From Extensimonas perlucida (GTDB lineage: Bacteria > Pseudomonadota > Gammaproteobacteria > Burkholderiales > Burkholderiaceae_C), in the NCBI RefSeq assembly GCF_007655255.1, contig NZ_VMYE01000006.1:62001-126000 (forward strand): a DNA stretch of 64,000 nt, given 5' to 3'. How positions within the stretch are numbered: position 1 is the stretch's first letter; each line of letters opens with the position of its first letter. The notes under the pieces are model-generated. The model made no database searches and was not told the DNA's origin. It saw only the letters and a program-made list of their open reading frames with translations. Shown here in pieces: positions 31,084 through 40,538 of the stretch. The position numbers and the translations under genes were made by a program.

Positions 31084-32979
31084 ATGAACCGTTACCCGGT
31101 CTGGAAGTACGCGATCCTGGTGGTCGTGCTGCTGGTGGGCGTTTTGTACGCGCTGCCGAATTTCTTTGGCGAAGCCCCGGCCGTGCAGGTCTCGCCGGCC
31201 AAGGCGAGCCTGAAGGTCGATGCGCAGGTGCAAGAGCGCGCCTTGCAAGCGCTGCAAAGCGCAGGCATCACGCCCGACCTCGTGAGCCTGGACGGCAACT
31301 CGCTGCGCGTGCGCCTGGACAGCACCGACACGCAGCTCAAGGCGCGCGACGTGCTGCAAAAGGCGCTGGTGCCCGACCCGAGCGACCCACCTTACATCGT
31401 CGCGCTGAACCTGGTGTCGCGCTCGCCGGCCTGGCTCACTGCATTGCATGCGCGCCCCATGTACCTGGGGCTGGACTTGCGCGGCGGCGTGCATTTCATG
31501 CTGCAGGTCGATATGCAGGCCGCGCTGACCAAGCGCGCCGAGGCGCTCGCCGGCGACCTGCGCACCAGCTTGCGCGACAAGGGGATACGCCACGGCGGCG
31601 TGCGTCGCGACGGGCAGGCGGTGCAAGTGCGGCTTCCCGATGAAGCCACGCTGGCGGCGGTGCGCAACCTGGTGACCGATCAATTCCCCGAACTGCAGGC
31701 GAGCAGCGCGCCCGACGCCAACGGCTTTCAGCTGACGCTGACCATCAAACCCGAGGCCGCGCGGCGCGTGCAGGAGCAGGCGCTCAAGCAGAACATCCTG
31801 ACGCTGCACAACCGCATCAACGAGCTTGGCGTGGCCGAGCCGGTGATCCAGCAGCAGGGGCTGGACCGCATCATCGTGCAGCTGCCCGGCGTGCAAGACA
31901 CCGCCAAGGCCAAGGACATCCTGGGCCGCACTGCGACGCTCGAAGTGCGCATGGTCGATGAGAGCGCCGAGGCGCGCGCCGCCGAAGCCGGCACTGGGCC
32001 CGTGCCCTTTGGCTCAGAGCGTTACCTGGACCGCGCAGGCCAGCCCGTGATCGTGAAAAAGCAGGTGATCCTCACGGGCGACAACCTCACCGACGCGCAG
32101 CCCGGCTTCGACGGCCAGACGCAGGAGCCCACGGTGAACCTCACGCTCGACGCCAAGGGCGCGCGCATTTTCCGCGACGTGACGCGCGAGAACGTGGGCA
32201 AACGCATGGCCATCATCCTGTTCGAAAAGGGCAAGGGCGAGGTGGTCACGGCGCCCGTGATCCGCACCGAGATCGGTGGCGGGCGCGTGCAGATTTCCGG
32301 GCGCATGACCACGGCCGAGGCCAACGACACCGCGCTGCTGCTGCGCGCGGGCTCGCTCGCCGCGCCCATGGAGATCGTCGAGGAATACACCATAGGCCCG
32401 AGCCTGGGCGCCGACAACATCGAGCGCGGCATCCACAGCGTGGTCTGGGGGCTACTCGCGATCGCCGTCTTCATGTGCGCCTACTACATGCTGTTCGGCG
32501 TGTTCTCGAGCATCGCGCTGGCCGTGAACGTGCTGCTGCTGATCGCCGTGCTTTCGATGCTGCAGGCCACGCTCACGCTGCCGGGCATCGCCGCGATGGC
32601 GCTGGCCATAGGCATGGCGATCGACTCGAACGTGCTCATCAACGAGCGCATCCGCGAGGAGTTGCGCGCGGGCGTGGCGCCGCAAGCGGCGATCCACGCG
32701 GGCTACGAGCGCGCCTGGGCGACCATTCTGGACTCGAACGTGAGCACGCTGATCGCGGGCCTGGCGCTGCTGGCCTTTGGTTCGGGGCCGGTGCGCGGCT
32801 TTGCCGTGGTGCACTGCATAGGCATCTTGACGAGCATGTTCTCGGCGGTGTTCTTCTCGCGCGGCCTCGTGAACCTCTGGTACGGGCGCAAGAAAAAGCT
32901 CAAGAGCGTGGCCATAGGCCAGGTCTGGAAGCCCGACGCCGACCAGAGCGCCACGAATCCCGCGAACGCATCGAAATAA
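31084..32979 (+). CDS. secD: Protein translocase subunit SecD
   Basis: A 631-aa RND-type membrane protein. With SecF it uses the proton gradient to help release proteins on the periplasmic side of SecYEG. It has TM1 near residues 5-25. The periplasmic part begins LGLDLRGGVHFMLQVD, the canonical D1 motif. Six helices in total include the TM4 signature GIAAMALAIGMAIDSNVLINERIREEL. The length is near the beta/gamma norm. The ATG at 31084 is 67 bp after yajC. Confidence 0.97.
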   Translation: MNRYPVWKYAILVVVLLVGVLYALPNFFGEAPAVQVSPAKASLKVDAQVQERALQALQSAGITPDLVSLDGNSLRVRLDSTDTQLKARDVLQKALVPDPSDPPYIVALNLVSRSPAWLTALHARPMYLGLDLRGGVHFMLQVDMQAALTKRAEALAGDLRTSLRDKGIRHGGVRRDGQAVQVRLPDEATLAAVRNLVTDQFPELQASSAPDANGFQLTLTIKPEAARRVQEQALKQNILTLHNRINELGVAEPVIQQQGLDRIIVQLPGVQDTAKAKDILGRTATLEVRMVDESAEARAAEAGTGPVPFGSERYLDRAGQPVIVKKQVILTGDNLTDAQPGFDGQTQEPTVNLTLDAKGARIFRDVTRENVGKRMAIILFEKGKGEVVTAPVIRTEIGGGRVQISGRMTTAEANDTALLLRAGSLAAPMEIVEEYTIGPSLGADNIERGIHSVVWGLLAIAVFMCAYYMLFGVFSSIALAVNVLLLIAVLSMLQATLTLPGIAAMALAIGMAIDSNVLINERIREELRAGVAPQAAIHAGYERAWATILDSNVSTLIAGLALLAFGSGPVRGFAVVHCIGILTSMFSAVFFSRGLVNLWYGRKKKLKSVAIGQVWKPDADQSATNPANASK

Positions 32980-33008
32980 GGCCGACCCAGGCATCCAAGG
33001 AACAAGCC

Positions 33009-33962
33009 ATGGAGTTTTTCCGCATCCGCAAAGACATCCCGTTCATGCGCCACGCGCTGGTGTTCAACGCGATCTCTTTCATCACCTTCGCGCTCGCAGT
33101 GTTCTTTCTGCTCACGCGCGGCCTGCACCTGTCGGTCGAATTCACGGGCGGCACCGTGATGGAAGTGGCCTACAGCCAGCCTGCCGACCTCGCGCAGGTG
33201 CGCGAAGCGGTCGCGCGCCTGGGTTACGCCGATGTGCAGGTGCAAAGCTTCGGCACCGCGCGCGACGTGCTCATCCGACTGCCGGTGCAAAAGGGCGTGG
33301 GCTCGGCGCAGCAAAGCGAGCAGGTGCTGGGCGCGCTCAAGGCCAGCGACCCGTCCGTGCAGCTGCGCCGCACCGAGTTCGTGGGCCCGCAGGTCGGCGA
33401 GGAGCTGGTGCGCGGCGGCCTCATGGCGCTGGCCGTGGTGGTCGTGGGCATCGTGATTTACCTGGCGTTTCGCTTCGAGTGGAAGTTCGGCGTCGCCGCG
33501 ATCATTGCGAACCTGCACGACGTGGTCATCATCCTGGGCTTTTTTGCGTTCTTCCAGTGGGAGTTTTCGCTCTCGGTGCTCGCCGCGGTGCTGGCGGTGC
33601 TCGGCTATTCGGTCAACGAGTCGGTGGTGATCTTCGACCGCATCCGCGAGGCCTTTCGCAGATACCGCAAGATGAGCACGCCCGAGGTCATAGACCACGC
33701 GATCACCAGCACCATGAGCCGCACCATCATCACGCACGGCAGCACCGAGGCCATGGTGCTGTCGATGTTCTTCTTCGGCGGACCCAGCCTGCACTACTTT
33801 TCGCTAGCGCTGACCATTGGCATCCTGTTCGGCATCTATTCCTCGGTGTTCGTGGCCGCGGCGATCGCGATGTGGCTGGGCGTGAAGCGCGAAGACCTGG
33901 TTTCGGGCGAGAAGAAAAAAGAGGGCGATCCGAACGATCCGAACGCCGGCGCCGTGGTGTGA
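33009..33962 (+). CDS. secF: Protein translocase subunit SecF
   Basis: A 317-aa partner of SecD. After TM1 comes LHLSVEFTGGTVMEVAYSQP, the SecF D1 motif. VLGYSVNESVVIFDRIREAFRR in TM4 carries the conserved Asp and Arg. The tail is Lys/Asp-rich and cytoplasmic. Start ATG at 33009 follows secD by 29 bp. Confidence 0.97.
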   Translation: MEFFRIRKDIPFMRHALVFNAISFITFALAVFFLLTRGLHLSVEFTGGTVMEVAYSQPADLAQVREAVARLGYADVQVQSFGTARDVLIRLPVQKGVGSAQQSEQVLGALKASDPSVQLRRTEFVGPQVGEELVRGGLMALAVVVVGIVIYLAFRFEWKFGVAAIIANLHDVVIILGFFAFFQWEFSLSVLAAVLAVLGYSVNESVVIFDRIREAFRRYRKMSTPEVIDHAITSTMSRTIITHGSTEAMVLSMFFFGGPSLHYFSLALTIGILFGIYSSVFVAAAIAMWLGVKREDLVSGEKKKEGDPNDPNAGAVV

Positions 33963-34012
33963 CGGCAGAGGCCGAGGGTATGACAAACTGAGGGTCTTTC
34001 TCAAGCCGAACC

Positions 34013-36388
34013 ATGCCCGCCCCGCCTTCTTCCGCCGCACAACGCCGTCACCTGAGCCAACAGGTGCGCGAACGCTTCGTGCAGGGCCTGTGCGCGCAGC
34101 TGGCACCGCTGGACAAGGTCTTGCTCGATCACCTGAGCGAGCGCATGGCCGCACCGGGTACGCTGCGCGAAATGCAGACGCGCCGCGATGCCTGGATGCT
34201 CTACCAGCAGCACCATGCGCGCTGGATCGCGTGCGTGGAGCAGGCACTGCGCCAGGCTGCTAGCGCCGCCGCAGACGTAGCAAAACCCGCCACGGCGCGT
34301 GCGGCGCAGCCGCGCTCGTTCGAGCTGCTGGGCGACGACGTGATGGAAAACAAGATCACCGCCACGCGCATGGCCGCGGCGGTGCTGGAGCAGGTGGGCC
34401 TGCAGTTCGACGCGGTGCGCCAGCGCACGCAGACGCTCGAGGGCGACGCGCCACCGGCGCAGGACATTCTGCGGCCCGAATCGGTCTGCCTCGTGTTCGT
34501 CGAACAGTGGGTGCAGGCAGAGTTGCCACGCGAACAATTCCAGGCCGTGCAGGAGCCGCTGCAGCGTGCGCTGGCCAATCTTTTGCAAAAGCAGTACCAG
34601 GCCATCAACGCCTGGTATGTGGAGCAGGGCATCACGCCGCAGTCCGATCTGCGCGTGCGCCGCACCCCCGCGCCCAGCCCCGCGGGCCCTGGCGCTGCGG
34701 CTGGCCAGCCTGCAGCGCCAGCCCGGATGCCGGGCGCGCCGCCGGGTGCGGGCGCGCCCGGCGCATTTCCTTCCGGCGCCCTGGCACACGGCAGCTTTCC
34801 TGCAGGTGGATTGCCTGCAGGCCACGCGGCCGCATCGGCCTATGCGGCTGCCGCGGGCCTGCCCCCCGCAGCCGGTGCGACGCCCTGGGTGCGCGCGCGG
34901 GCACGGGCACAGAGCATCATGGGCCACTTGCGCCGGCTGCTGCAACCCGTGATTGGCCTGGACCTGGCGCAGGCGCCACCCGCTTCGGCGGCCCTGGCGC
35001 AGGCGCTTGCCGAGGCGCGCACCGAGGCCGCGAGCTTTTACGTCAGCATCAGCCCCACCTTCCCAGGCTATGGGCCGGCGGCCGTGGCGCAGTCGGCCGA
35101 GGCGGCGCGCCGGCAAACCGAGGAACTCAAGCAAAAAGCCGGCACCGCGGGCGAGCGAGCCATCATCGAGCTGGTGGCGCTGATGTTCCAGAGCATCCTC
35201 GCCGAGGAGCGCATTCCGCCGAGCGTGCGCGTGTGGTTCGCGCGCCTGCAGCTGCCCGTGCTGCGTGTGGCGCTCGCCGAGCCCGCCTTCCTCAGCGACC
35301 TCAAGCACCCCGCGCGCCAGCTCATAGACCGCATGGGGGGCTGCGTCATGGGCTTCGATGCCAGCACGCTCTCGGGCAGCGCGCTCGAGGCCGAGATCCG
35401 CCGCGTCGTGCAGGTGGTGGAGCAATACCCCGAAACCGGCAGCCGCGTGTTCCAGCTCGTGCTGACCGAGTTCGAGCGCTTTCTCGCAAAGTTCCTCACC
35501 GAAAAGGAAGGCATCGCGCGCATCGTGAGCGTGGCGCAGCAGGTCGAGCAAAAAGACACGCTGGCCGTGCAATACACGATAGAGCTGCGCACCATGCTGC
35601 AGGACGTGCCGGTGCGCGATGAGGTGCGCGACTTCCTGCTCAAGACCTGGGCCGAGGTGCTCGCGCTGTCGGCCGTGCGCGCGGGTGCGCAGCATGCCGA
35701 CACCCTCGCGTACAAGCGTGCTGCGGCCGACCTGATCTGGGCCGCGAGTGCCAAGCCCCAGCGCAGCGAGCGCGCCCAGGTCATCAAGGCCTTGCCGGGC
35801 CTGCTGCAGAACCTGCGCCAGGGGCTTGCCCTGGTGGGCATCACCGGCGCGAAGCAGGACGCCCAGATCAAGGCGCTCACCGACACGCTGGCCGACGCCT
35901 TTTTGTCCAAGACGGAGTCCATTGCGCAGGCGCACATCGATGCCCTGGCAGAACGCCTTGCGCGCCTCGAAGACATCGTCACCGATGCCGCGTTCGCCGA
36001 CATGCCGCTCAATGCCGACAACGTCGAAATGCTGCTCGGCATCGATGCGTCGGCGCTCGATGTGCTCGCCGACAACGGCGCGCCCGTGCAGGACGCCGTG
36101 CTCGCCTGGGTGCAGGCGCTGCCGCTCGGCGCCTGGTTCACGCTGGAGCACAATGCCGCCAGGGTCTCGGTGCAATACGTGTGGCAGAGCGCGCGCCGCC
36201 AGCTGCACCTGTTTGCCAGCGCCAGCGGCCACAGCTACCTGATCCAACTGCGGCGCCTGGCGGCCTACGCGCAGGCGGGGCTGCTCGTGGGCCTGGACGA
36301 AGAGGGCCTGAGCCTGCGCGCGACACGCGACGCGATCACCAAGCTCGACGCCAATCCCGAGCGCCTGGGCGGCGCCGGCAGCGCTTGA
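34013..36388 (+). CDS. DUF1631 family protein
   Basis: A 791-aa, mostly helical, soluble protein of the DUF1631 family, found in beta- and gammaproteobacteria; some databases mislabel it thymidine phosphorylase. Residues 1-195 (FVQGLCAQLAPLDKVLLDHLSERM...) and 345-770 are conserved and helical. The middle (215-290) is Pro/Ala/Gly-rich linker. Recognisable blocks are SFELLGDDVMENKITATRMA, ERIPPSVRVWFARLQLPVLRVAL, FLSDLKHPARQLIDRMG, and PLGAWFTLEHNAARVSVQYVW, a PilZ-like C-terminal piece. No enzymatic motif is seen. It sits 50 bp after secF with no obvious terminator and may be co-transcribed. Confidence 0.85.
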   Translation: MPAPPSSAAQRRHLSQQVRERFVQGLCAQLAPLDKVLLDHLSERMAAPGTLREMQTRRDAWMLYQQHHARWIACVEQALRQAASAAADVAKPATARAAQPRSFELLGDDVMENKITATRMAAAVLEQVGLQFDAVRQRTQTLEGDAPPAQDILRPESVCLVFVEQWVQAELPREQFQAVQEPLQRALANLLQKQYQAINAWYVEQGITPQSDLRVRRTPAPSPAGPGAAAGQPAAPARMPGAPPGAGAPGAFPSGALAHGSFPAGGLPAGHAAASAYAAAAGLPPAAGATPWVRARARAQSIMGHLRRLLQPVIGLDLAQAPPASAALAQALAEARTEAASFYVSISPTFPGYGPAAVAQSAEAARRQTEELKQKAGTAGERAIIELVALMFQSILAEERIPPSVRVWFARLQLPVLRVALAEPAFLSDLKHPARQLIDRMGGCVMGFDASTLSGSALEAEIRRVVQVVEQYPETGSRVFQLVLTEFERFLAKFLTEKEGIARIVSVAQQVEQKDTLAVQYTIELRTMLQDVPVRDEVRDFLLKTWAEVLALSAVRAGAQHADTLAYKRAAADLIWAASAKPQRSERAQVIKALPGLLQNLRQGLALVGITGAKQDAQIKALTDTLADAFLSKTESIAQAHIDALAERLARLEDIVTDAAFADMPLNADNVEMLLGIDASALDVLADNGAPVQDAVLAWVQALPLGAWFTLEHNAARVSVQYVWQSARRQLHLFASASGHSYLIQLRRLAAYAQAGLLVGLDEEGLSLRATRDAITKLDANPERLGGAGSA

Positions 36389-36474
36389 GTCTGCGCACCG
36401 CCATTGGGCCCATCTTCAATCATCTTCCTCCATCTCCCCCGTACATTCCGCGTACCAACCCGCCTCCCAAGCCC

Positions 36475-37710
36475 ATGCCCGCATTCACCTTCGAAGCCCT
36501 GGACGCGCAGGGCCAGACCCGCAAAGGCCTGCTGGAAGCCGACAGCGCCAAGGCCGCGCGCAGCCTGCTGCGCGCGCAGGCGCTGGTGCCGCTGCAGGTC
36601 GATCCAGTGGCCGCGGGCGCGGGTACTGACGGGGGCGCGGCGCCGGGGCTTTGGCAGCGCCTGTTCACGCGTCCGGTGCTCGGCGCCACGGGGCTCGCAG
36701 TGTGGACGCGCCAGCTCGCGGGGCTGGTGACTTCGGGCCTGCCGCTGGAGCGCGCGCTCGCGGCGCTGGCCGACGAGGCTGACGACCCACGCCAGCGTGA
36801 GCTCGTGGCCGCGCTGCGCGCCGAGGTCAACGCGGGCGTGCCGTTTGCGCGCGCGCTTGCGCAGCACCCGCGCGAGTTCTCCGCGGTGTATTGCGCCGTG
36901 GTCGGCGCGGGCGAGCACAGCGGGCATCTGGGCGAGGTGCTCGAGCGCCTGGCCGACGACCTCGAGGCGCGCCAGGCGCTGCAGGCCAAGCTCGTGGGCG
37001 CGGCGCTGTACCCGGCCATCGTCACGCTCGTGGCGATCGTGATCGTGCTGTTTCTCGTGGGCTACGTGGTGCCGCAGGTCGCGGGCGTGTTTGCGGGCAC
37101 CAAGCGCGCGCTGCCGCTGCTCACGGTGCTCATGTTGGGGCTGAGCGCATTCCTGCGCAGCTGGGGCTGGCTGCTCCTGACCGCTTTTGTTGTGATAGCT
37201 GCTTGCGCGCGCTGGGCCTTGCGATTCGAGCATTTTCGCTTGCAATTCGACGCCGCCTGGCTGCGCCTGCCCGTGCTCGGGCGGCTCGCGCGCGGCTACA
37301 ACGCGGCGCGTTTTGCGGGCACGCTGGCCATGCTCGCAGGCGCGGGCGTGCCCATCCTCAAGGCGCTGCAGGCCGCGGCCGAGACGCTGCACAACCGCAG
37401 CCTGCGCGCCGACGCGCTCGACGCGCTGGTGCTGGTGCGCGAGGGCGCACCGCTGGCCGCGGCGCTCGCGCAGAAAAAGCGCTTTCCGGGGCTGCTCGCG
37501 ATGTTCGCGCGCCTGGGCGAGCAGACCGGCCAGCTGCCGCTGATGCTGCAGCGCGCCGCGAACCAGCTCGGCGCCGAGGTGCAGCGCCGCGCGCTCGCGC
37601 TCGCCACCGTGCTCGAGCCGCTGCTGATCGTCGCCATGGGCCTGATCGTGATGCTGATCGTGCTCGCGGTGCTGCAGCCCATCATCGAGCTCAACCAGCT
37701 CGTCAAATAG
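36475..37710 (+). CDS. Type II secretion/type IV pilus inner-membrane platform protein (GspF/PilC-like)
   Basis: A 411-aa protein with two T2SSF domains. The opening MPAFTFEALDAQGQTRKGLLEADS is typical of GspF. LFTRPVLGATGLAVWTRQLAGLVTSGLPLERAL begins domain 1 (about 75-195). AARFAGTLAMLAGAGVPILKALQAAAETLHNR begins domain 2. Three membrane helices are visible (about 177-200, 218-240, 380-403). It organises pilin-like pseudopilus assembly with GspE and GspL. No other gsp or pil genes are in the window, so GspF cannot be told from PilC by context; the N-terminus favours GspF. A palindromic element is translated within the second helix region (VVIAACARWALRFEHF). Confidence 0.86.
   Translation: MPAFTFEALDAQGQTRKGLLEADSAKAARSLLRAQALVPLQVDPVAAGAGTDGGAAPGLWQRLFTRPVLGATGLAVWTRQLAGLVTSGLPLERALAALADEADDPRQRELVAALRAEVNAGVPFARALAQHPREFSAVYCAVVGAGEHSGHLGEVLERLADDLEARQALQAKLVGAALYPAIVTLVAIVIVLFLVGYVVPQVAGVFAGTKRALPLLTVLMLGLSAFLRSWGWLLLTAFVVIAACARWALRFEHFRLQFDAAWLRLPVLGRLARGYNAARFAGTLAMLAGAGVPILKALQAAAETLHNRSLRADALDALVLVREGAPLAAALAQKKRFPGLLAMFARLGEQTGQLPLMLQRAANQLGAEVQRRALALATVLEPLLIVAMGLIVMLIVLAVLQPIIELNQLVK
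37185..37255. repeat. Dispersed palindromic element inside the gspF-like gene
   Basis: TGTGATAGCTGCTTGCGCGC, then TGGGCCTTGCGATTCGAGCA. The first arm matches the consensus well; the second arm is diverged. It is translated in frame across a membrane-helix end. Confidence 0.55.
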
Positions 37711-37719
37711 GGCTTTGCC

Positions 37720-38634
37720 ATGTCCGATACCCCAAATGCCGACGACGACAAGCTGGTGGTGGCGATCTCCTCGCGCGCGCTGTTCGACTTCGAGGAGGAA
37801 AACCGCGTCTTCGACCCCGTCGACCCGCGCGCCTACATGCAGCTGCAGCTCGAGCGCCTGGACACACCGGCGCGCCCTGGCGTGGCGTTTTCGCTCGTGC
37901 GCAAGCTGCTTGCGTTCAATACGCCCGGGCGTCAGCGCGTCGAGGTCGTCGTGCTCTCGCGCAACGACCCGGTGAGCGGCATGCGCGTGTTCCGCTCGGT
38001 GCGCGCGCACGGGCTGACCTCGGTGCAACGTGGCGTGTTCACGCAGGGGGCGGCGCCGTTTCGCTACCTGCGCCCGCTGGGGGCGCACCTGTTCCTTTCG
38101 GCCAACGAGGCCGACGTGCGCGAGGCGCTGGTGCTGGGCTTTGCCGCCGCGCAGGTGGCGACGCATTCGGCGCCCGCCGCCGACACACACCAAGACGAGG
38201 TGCGCATCGCCTTCGACGGCGACGCGGTGCTGTTTTCCGACGAGGCCGAGCGCGTTTATCAAAGCGCAGGGCTGGACGCTTTCCAGGCGCACGAGAGCGA
38301 AAAAGCCGCGCTGCCGCTGCCGCCCGGCCCGTTCAAGCCTTTTCTGGCCGCGCTGCACCGCCTGCAGCAGCGCGGCGGGCCCATGCGCATACGCACGGCG
38401 CTGGTCACGGCGCGCGGCGCCCCAGCGCACGAGCGCGCGATCCAGACGCTGATGCACTGGAACATCGCCGTCGATGAGGCCATGTTCCTCGGCGGCATGC
38501 CCAAGGGGCCGTTTTTGCGCGAATTTGAGCCCGACTTCTTCTTCGACGACCAGACCGGCCACGTGCTCTCGGCCGCACAGCACGTACCCGCGGGCCTGGT
38601 GCGCAGCGGCATCGCGCACGAGCCGCACGAATGA
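37720..38634 (+). CDS. 5'-nucleotidase, cytosolic NT5C1-like
   Basis: A 304-aa protein of the PF06189 family (cytosolic 5'-nucleotidase type 1 type). The opening LVVAISSRALFDFEEENRVFD has the family's DFE in place of a DxD nucleophile. Further marks are VVVLSRNDPVSGMRVFRSVRAHGL, FLSANEADVREAL, VRIAFDGDAVLFSDEAE (the DxD), and MRIRTALVTARGAPAHERAIQTL. EAMFLGGMPKGPFLREFEPDFFFDD forms the end. It should dephosphorylate AMP/IMP-type nucleotides. It overlaps the next gene by 4 bp (ATGA). Confidence 0.92.
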   Translation: MSDTPNADDDKLVVAISSRALFDFEEENRVFDPVDPRAYMQLQLERLDTPARPGVAFSLVRKLLAFNTPGRQRVEVVVLSRNDPVSGMRVFRSVRAHGLTSVQRGVFTQGAAPFRYLRPLGAHLFLSANEADVREALVLGFAAAQVATHSAPAADTHQDEVRIAFDGDAVLFSDEAERVYQSAGLDAFQAHESEKAALPLPPGPFKPFLAALHRLQQRGGPMRIRTALVTARGAPAHERAIQTLMHWNIAVDEAMFLGGMPKGPFLREFEPDFFFDDQTGHVLSAAQHVPAGLVRSGIAHEPHE

Positions 38635-39938
38635 AAACCACGGAGGCGGAACGAAACCGCGCCGCCACGATCTTTCCTGGAATGAGCACCATGGCAACGA
38701 AAAAAACGCCCTCCCGCCGCCGCGCCGCACAAGAAGACCTGTTCGGCGCCGCGCCTGCGCAAGACGCATCGACCCCGGCTGCGCCGTCCGCGCCACCGTC
38801 CGCCTTGGGTGCGCGCGATTTGCAAGTGCTCGCCGAGGGCGCCGGCGCCGCGCTCACGCCCGCGGCCAAGGCCTACAACCGCGAGCTGGCGCGCATCGAC
38901 AAGCTCAAGGCGCAGATCGCCCGGACCGACGCGCTGGGCCACGCCTACCAGACGGCCGTGCAGAGCCTGCTCGCACCGCTGCACGCGCGCCGCGATGCAG
39001 GCCGACGCGAAATGGTCGCGCTGCTCGTGCCGCACATCAACGACAAGCGCCTGAGCAAACAGCAGCGCGAGACGGCGCGCGCCATCGTCTGCGCCGTTGC
39101 CGCCGCGCTCGCGGCCGACGGTGATGCGGAAATGGCCCGCCTGCACGACGAGTTCAGCCCGCAAACGCTCGCCGAAAAAGAGCAACAAGACCGCGCCTCG
39201 TTTGCCCAGATGGTCAGCCACGTGCTCGGCGAGGAGATCGCCGCGCCCGAAGCCGAGGCCGGCGACGACGCCTCGCATGAGGAATTGATCATGCGCATGT
39301 TCGCGCAGACCAAAGCCAAAATGCAGGAGCAACAAGAGCAGTACGAGCAAGAGAAAGCGGCGCGCAAGCAAAAGCCGCGCAAACCCACGGCGGCGCAGCA
39401 ACGCGCCGAGGCTGTGCAGCAGGACGCCGAGACGACCTTGCGCGCGATCTTCCGCCAGCTCGCGAGCGCGCTGCACCCCGACCGCGCGGCCAGCGAAGAC
39501 GAGCGCCGCCGCAAGACCGAACTCATGTCCGCAGCGAACCGCGCCTACCAGAACAAAGATATCGTGGCGCTGCTGCAAATCCAGCGCGACGCCGCGCTGC
39601 TCGACCCCGCGCAGGCGCAGCTGCCGCCCGAAAAGCGCCTGCAAGCGCTCACGCAGTTGCTCAAACAACAGGTGCAGGAGCTCGAGCGCGAGCGCTACGC
39701 GCGCCAAAACCACTGGGAACATGCGCTGGACCTGGGCTTTGGCTACCGTTTCAACGAAGCCGACCTGCGCCGCTGGCTGCAAGACCTGCAGGATGAGGAA
39801 CTGGCCGAGTGCGAGGCGCTCGAACACGACATTGAACTCGTGCGCGAAGGCAAGCGCCTCAAGTCCTGGCTCAACGAACAGCACCGGCTCGCACAGGAGC
39901 CGATCTTTCCCTACATCGACATACCGCCAGAGTGGTGA
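38631..39938 (+). CDS. J-domain-like helical protein
   Basis: Up to 435 aa. The first ATG (38631) overlaps the previous stop; ATGs at 38682 and 38691 (MATKKTPSRRR) are also plausible starts. Residues about 262-313 form a divergent J-domain: LRAIFRQLASALHPDRAASEDERRRKTELMSAANRAYQNKDI, with the HPD motif that stimulates DnaK. Around it are long charged helices (KAKMQEQQEQYEQEKAARKQK), probably coiled coil. It lacks the G/F, zinc and CTD parts of DnaJ, so it may be a dedicated co-chaperone. The client is unknown. Confidence 0.78.
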   Translation: MKTTEAERNRAATIFPGMSTMATKKTPSRRRAAQEDLFGAAPAQDASTPAAPSAPPSALGARDLQVLAEGAGAALTPAAKAYNRELARIDKLKAQIARTDALGHAYQTAVQSLLAPLHARRDAGRREMVALLVPHINDKRLSKQQRETARAIVCAVAAALAADGDAEMARLHDEFSPQTLAEKEQQDRASFAQMVSHVLGEEIAAPEAEAGDDASHEELIMRMFAQTKAKMQEQQEQYEQEKAARKQKPRKPTAAQQRAEAVQQDAETTLRAIFRQLASALHPDRAASEDERRRKTELMSAANRAYQNKDIVALLQIQRDAALLDPAQAQLPPEKRLQALTQLLKQQVQELERERYARQNHWEHALDLGFGYRFNEADLRRWLQDLQDEELAECEALEHDIELVREGKRLKSWLNEQHRLAQEPIFPYIDIPPEW

Positions 39939-39997
39939 TTTTTGTGCGGCACGGCCGCGGCGCACCCACGCCACCCCCACGCCAAGGAGCTGTACGC

Positions 39998-40405
39998 ATG
40001 CAAACCCTGTTCCGACTGTTCCGACTCCTGCCCGCGCTGGCCCTGTGTTGCACAGGCGCCGGCGTCTGGGCCGACCCCGGCGTACAACCAAGCGCGGCAG
40101 CACCCGCCGCTTCTGCCCCTGCCAGCAGCGCCACGCCTTCGCGCGGCGAGCTCAAGGCCCTGCGCCAATTCCAGATGCTCGACGCGAACGGCGACGGCAA
40201 GCTGAGCCGCGCCGAGGTGGCCCTGTTCCCGCCGCTGGCCGCCGCCTTCGACGAGGCCGACACCAACCACGACGGCTTCGTCACGCCCGACGAAATCCGC
40301 GTGTTTTCGGCCCACTACCGCGCCGAACGCGAACGCGCCAAGGCCGCAAAAAAAGCGCAGGAGCAGGCCCAGCAGCAGGCCGCTTCGCCCGACGGCGCGC
40401 ATTGA
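39998..40405 (+). CDS. Exported EF-hand protein
   Basis: A 135-aa periplasmic protein. The ATG at 39998 has AAGGAG upstream and a signal peptide (LFRLFRLLPALALCCTGAGVWA). After an Ala/Ser/Pro-rich linker come two EF-hand loops: DANGDGKLSRAE (residues 62-73) and DTNHDGFVTPDE (88-99). Both have all Ca2+-coordinating positions. The C-terminal helix is Lys/Gln/Ala-rich. A Ca2+-binding role is likely; a partner is unknown. Confidence 0.9.
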   Translation: MQTLFRLFRLLPALALCCTGAGVWADPGVQPSAAAPAASAPASSATPSRGELKALRQFQMLDANGDGKLSRAEVALFPPLAAAFDEADTNHDGFVTPDEIRVFSAHYRAERERAKAAKKAQEQAQQQAASPDGAH

Positions 40406-40411
40406 GTCGGG

Positions 40412-40434
40412 AAATTGGGGTCAGATTCCAATTT
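40412..40434 (+). repeat. Single GGGGTCAGATTCC element
   Basis: One full copy of AATTGGGGTCAGATTCCAAT, 7 bp after the EF-hand gene stop and between it and maeB (convergent). Confidence 0.9.
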
Positions 40435-40447
40435 CTGCGAAAAATTG

Positions 40448-40505
40448 AAGCCAAAATGGCCTTCAGGCCAGGTACATCAAGCGCAAGCAGCTCTCGATAT
40501 GAGAG
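40448..40505. repeat. Dispersed palindromic element, intergenic copy before maeB end
   Basis: AAGCCAAAATGGCCTTCAGG, then CATCAAGCGCAAGCAGCTCT. It is the element in reverse orientation, adjoining the GGGGTCAGATTCC copy. Confidence 0.65.
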
Positions 40506-40538
40506 CAAAGCCAGGCGCCTCAGCGCCTCGTGGCAGCC

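Noticed and set aside
34250-34290. Possible palindromic element copy in the DUF1631 gene (GCTGCTAGCGCCGCC)
   Set aside because: Only a short stretch matches and the second arm and tail are missing; likely chance in Ala codons.
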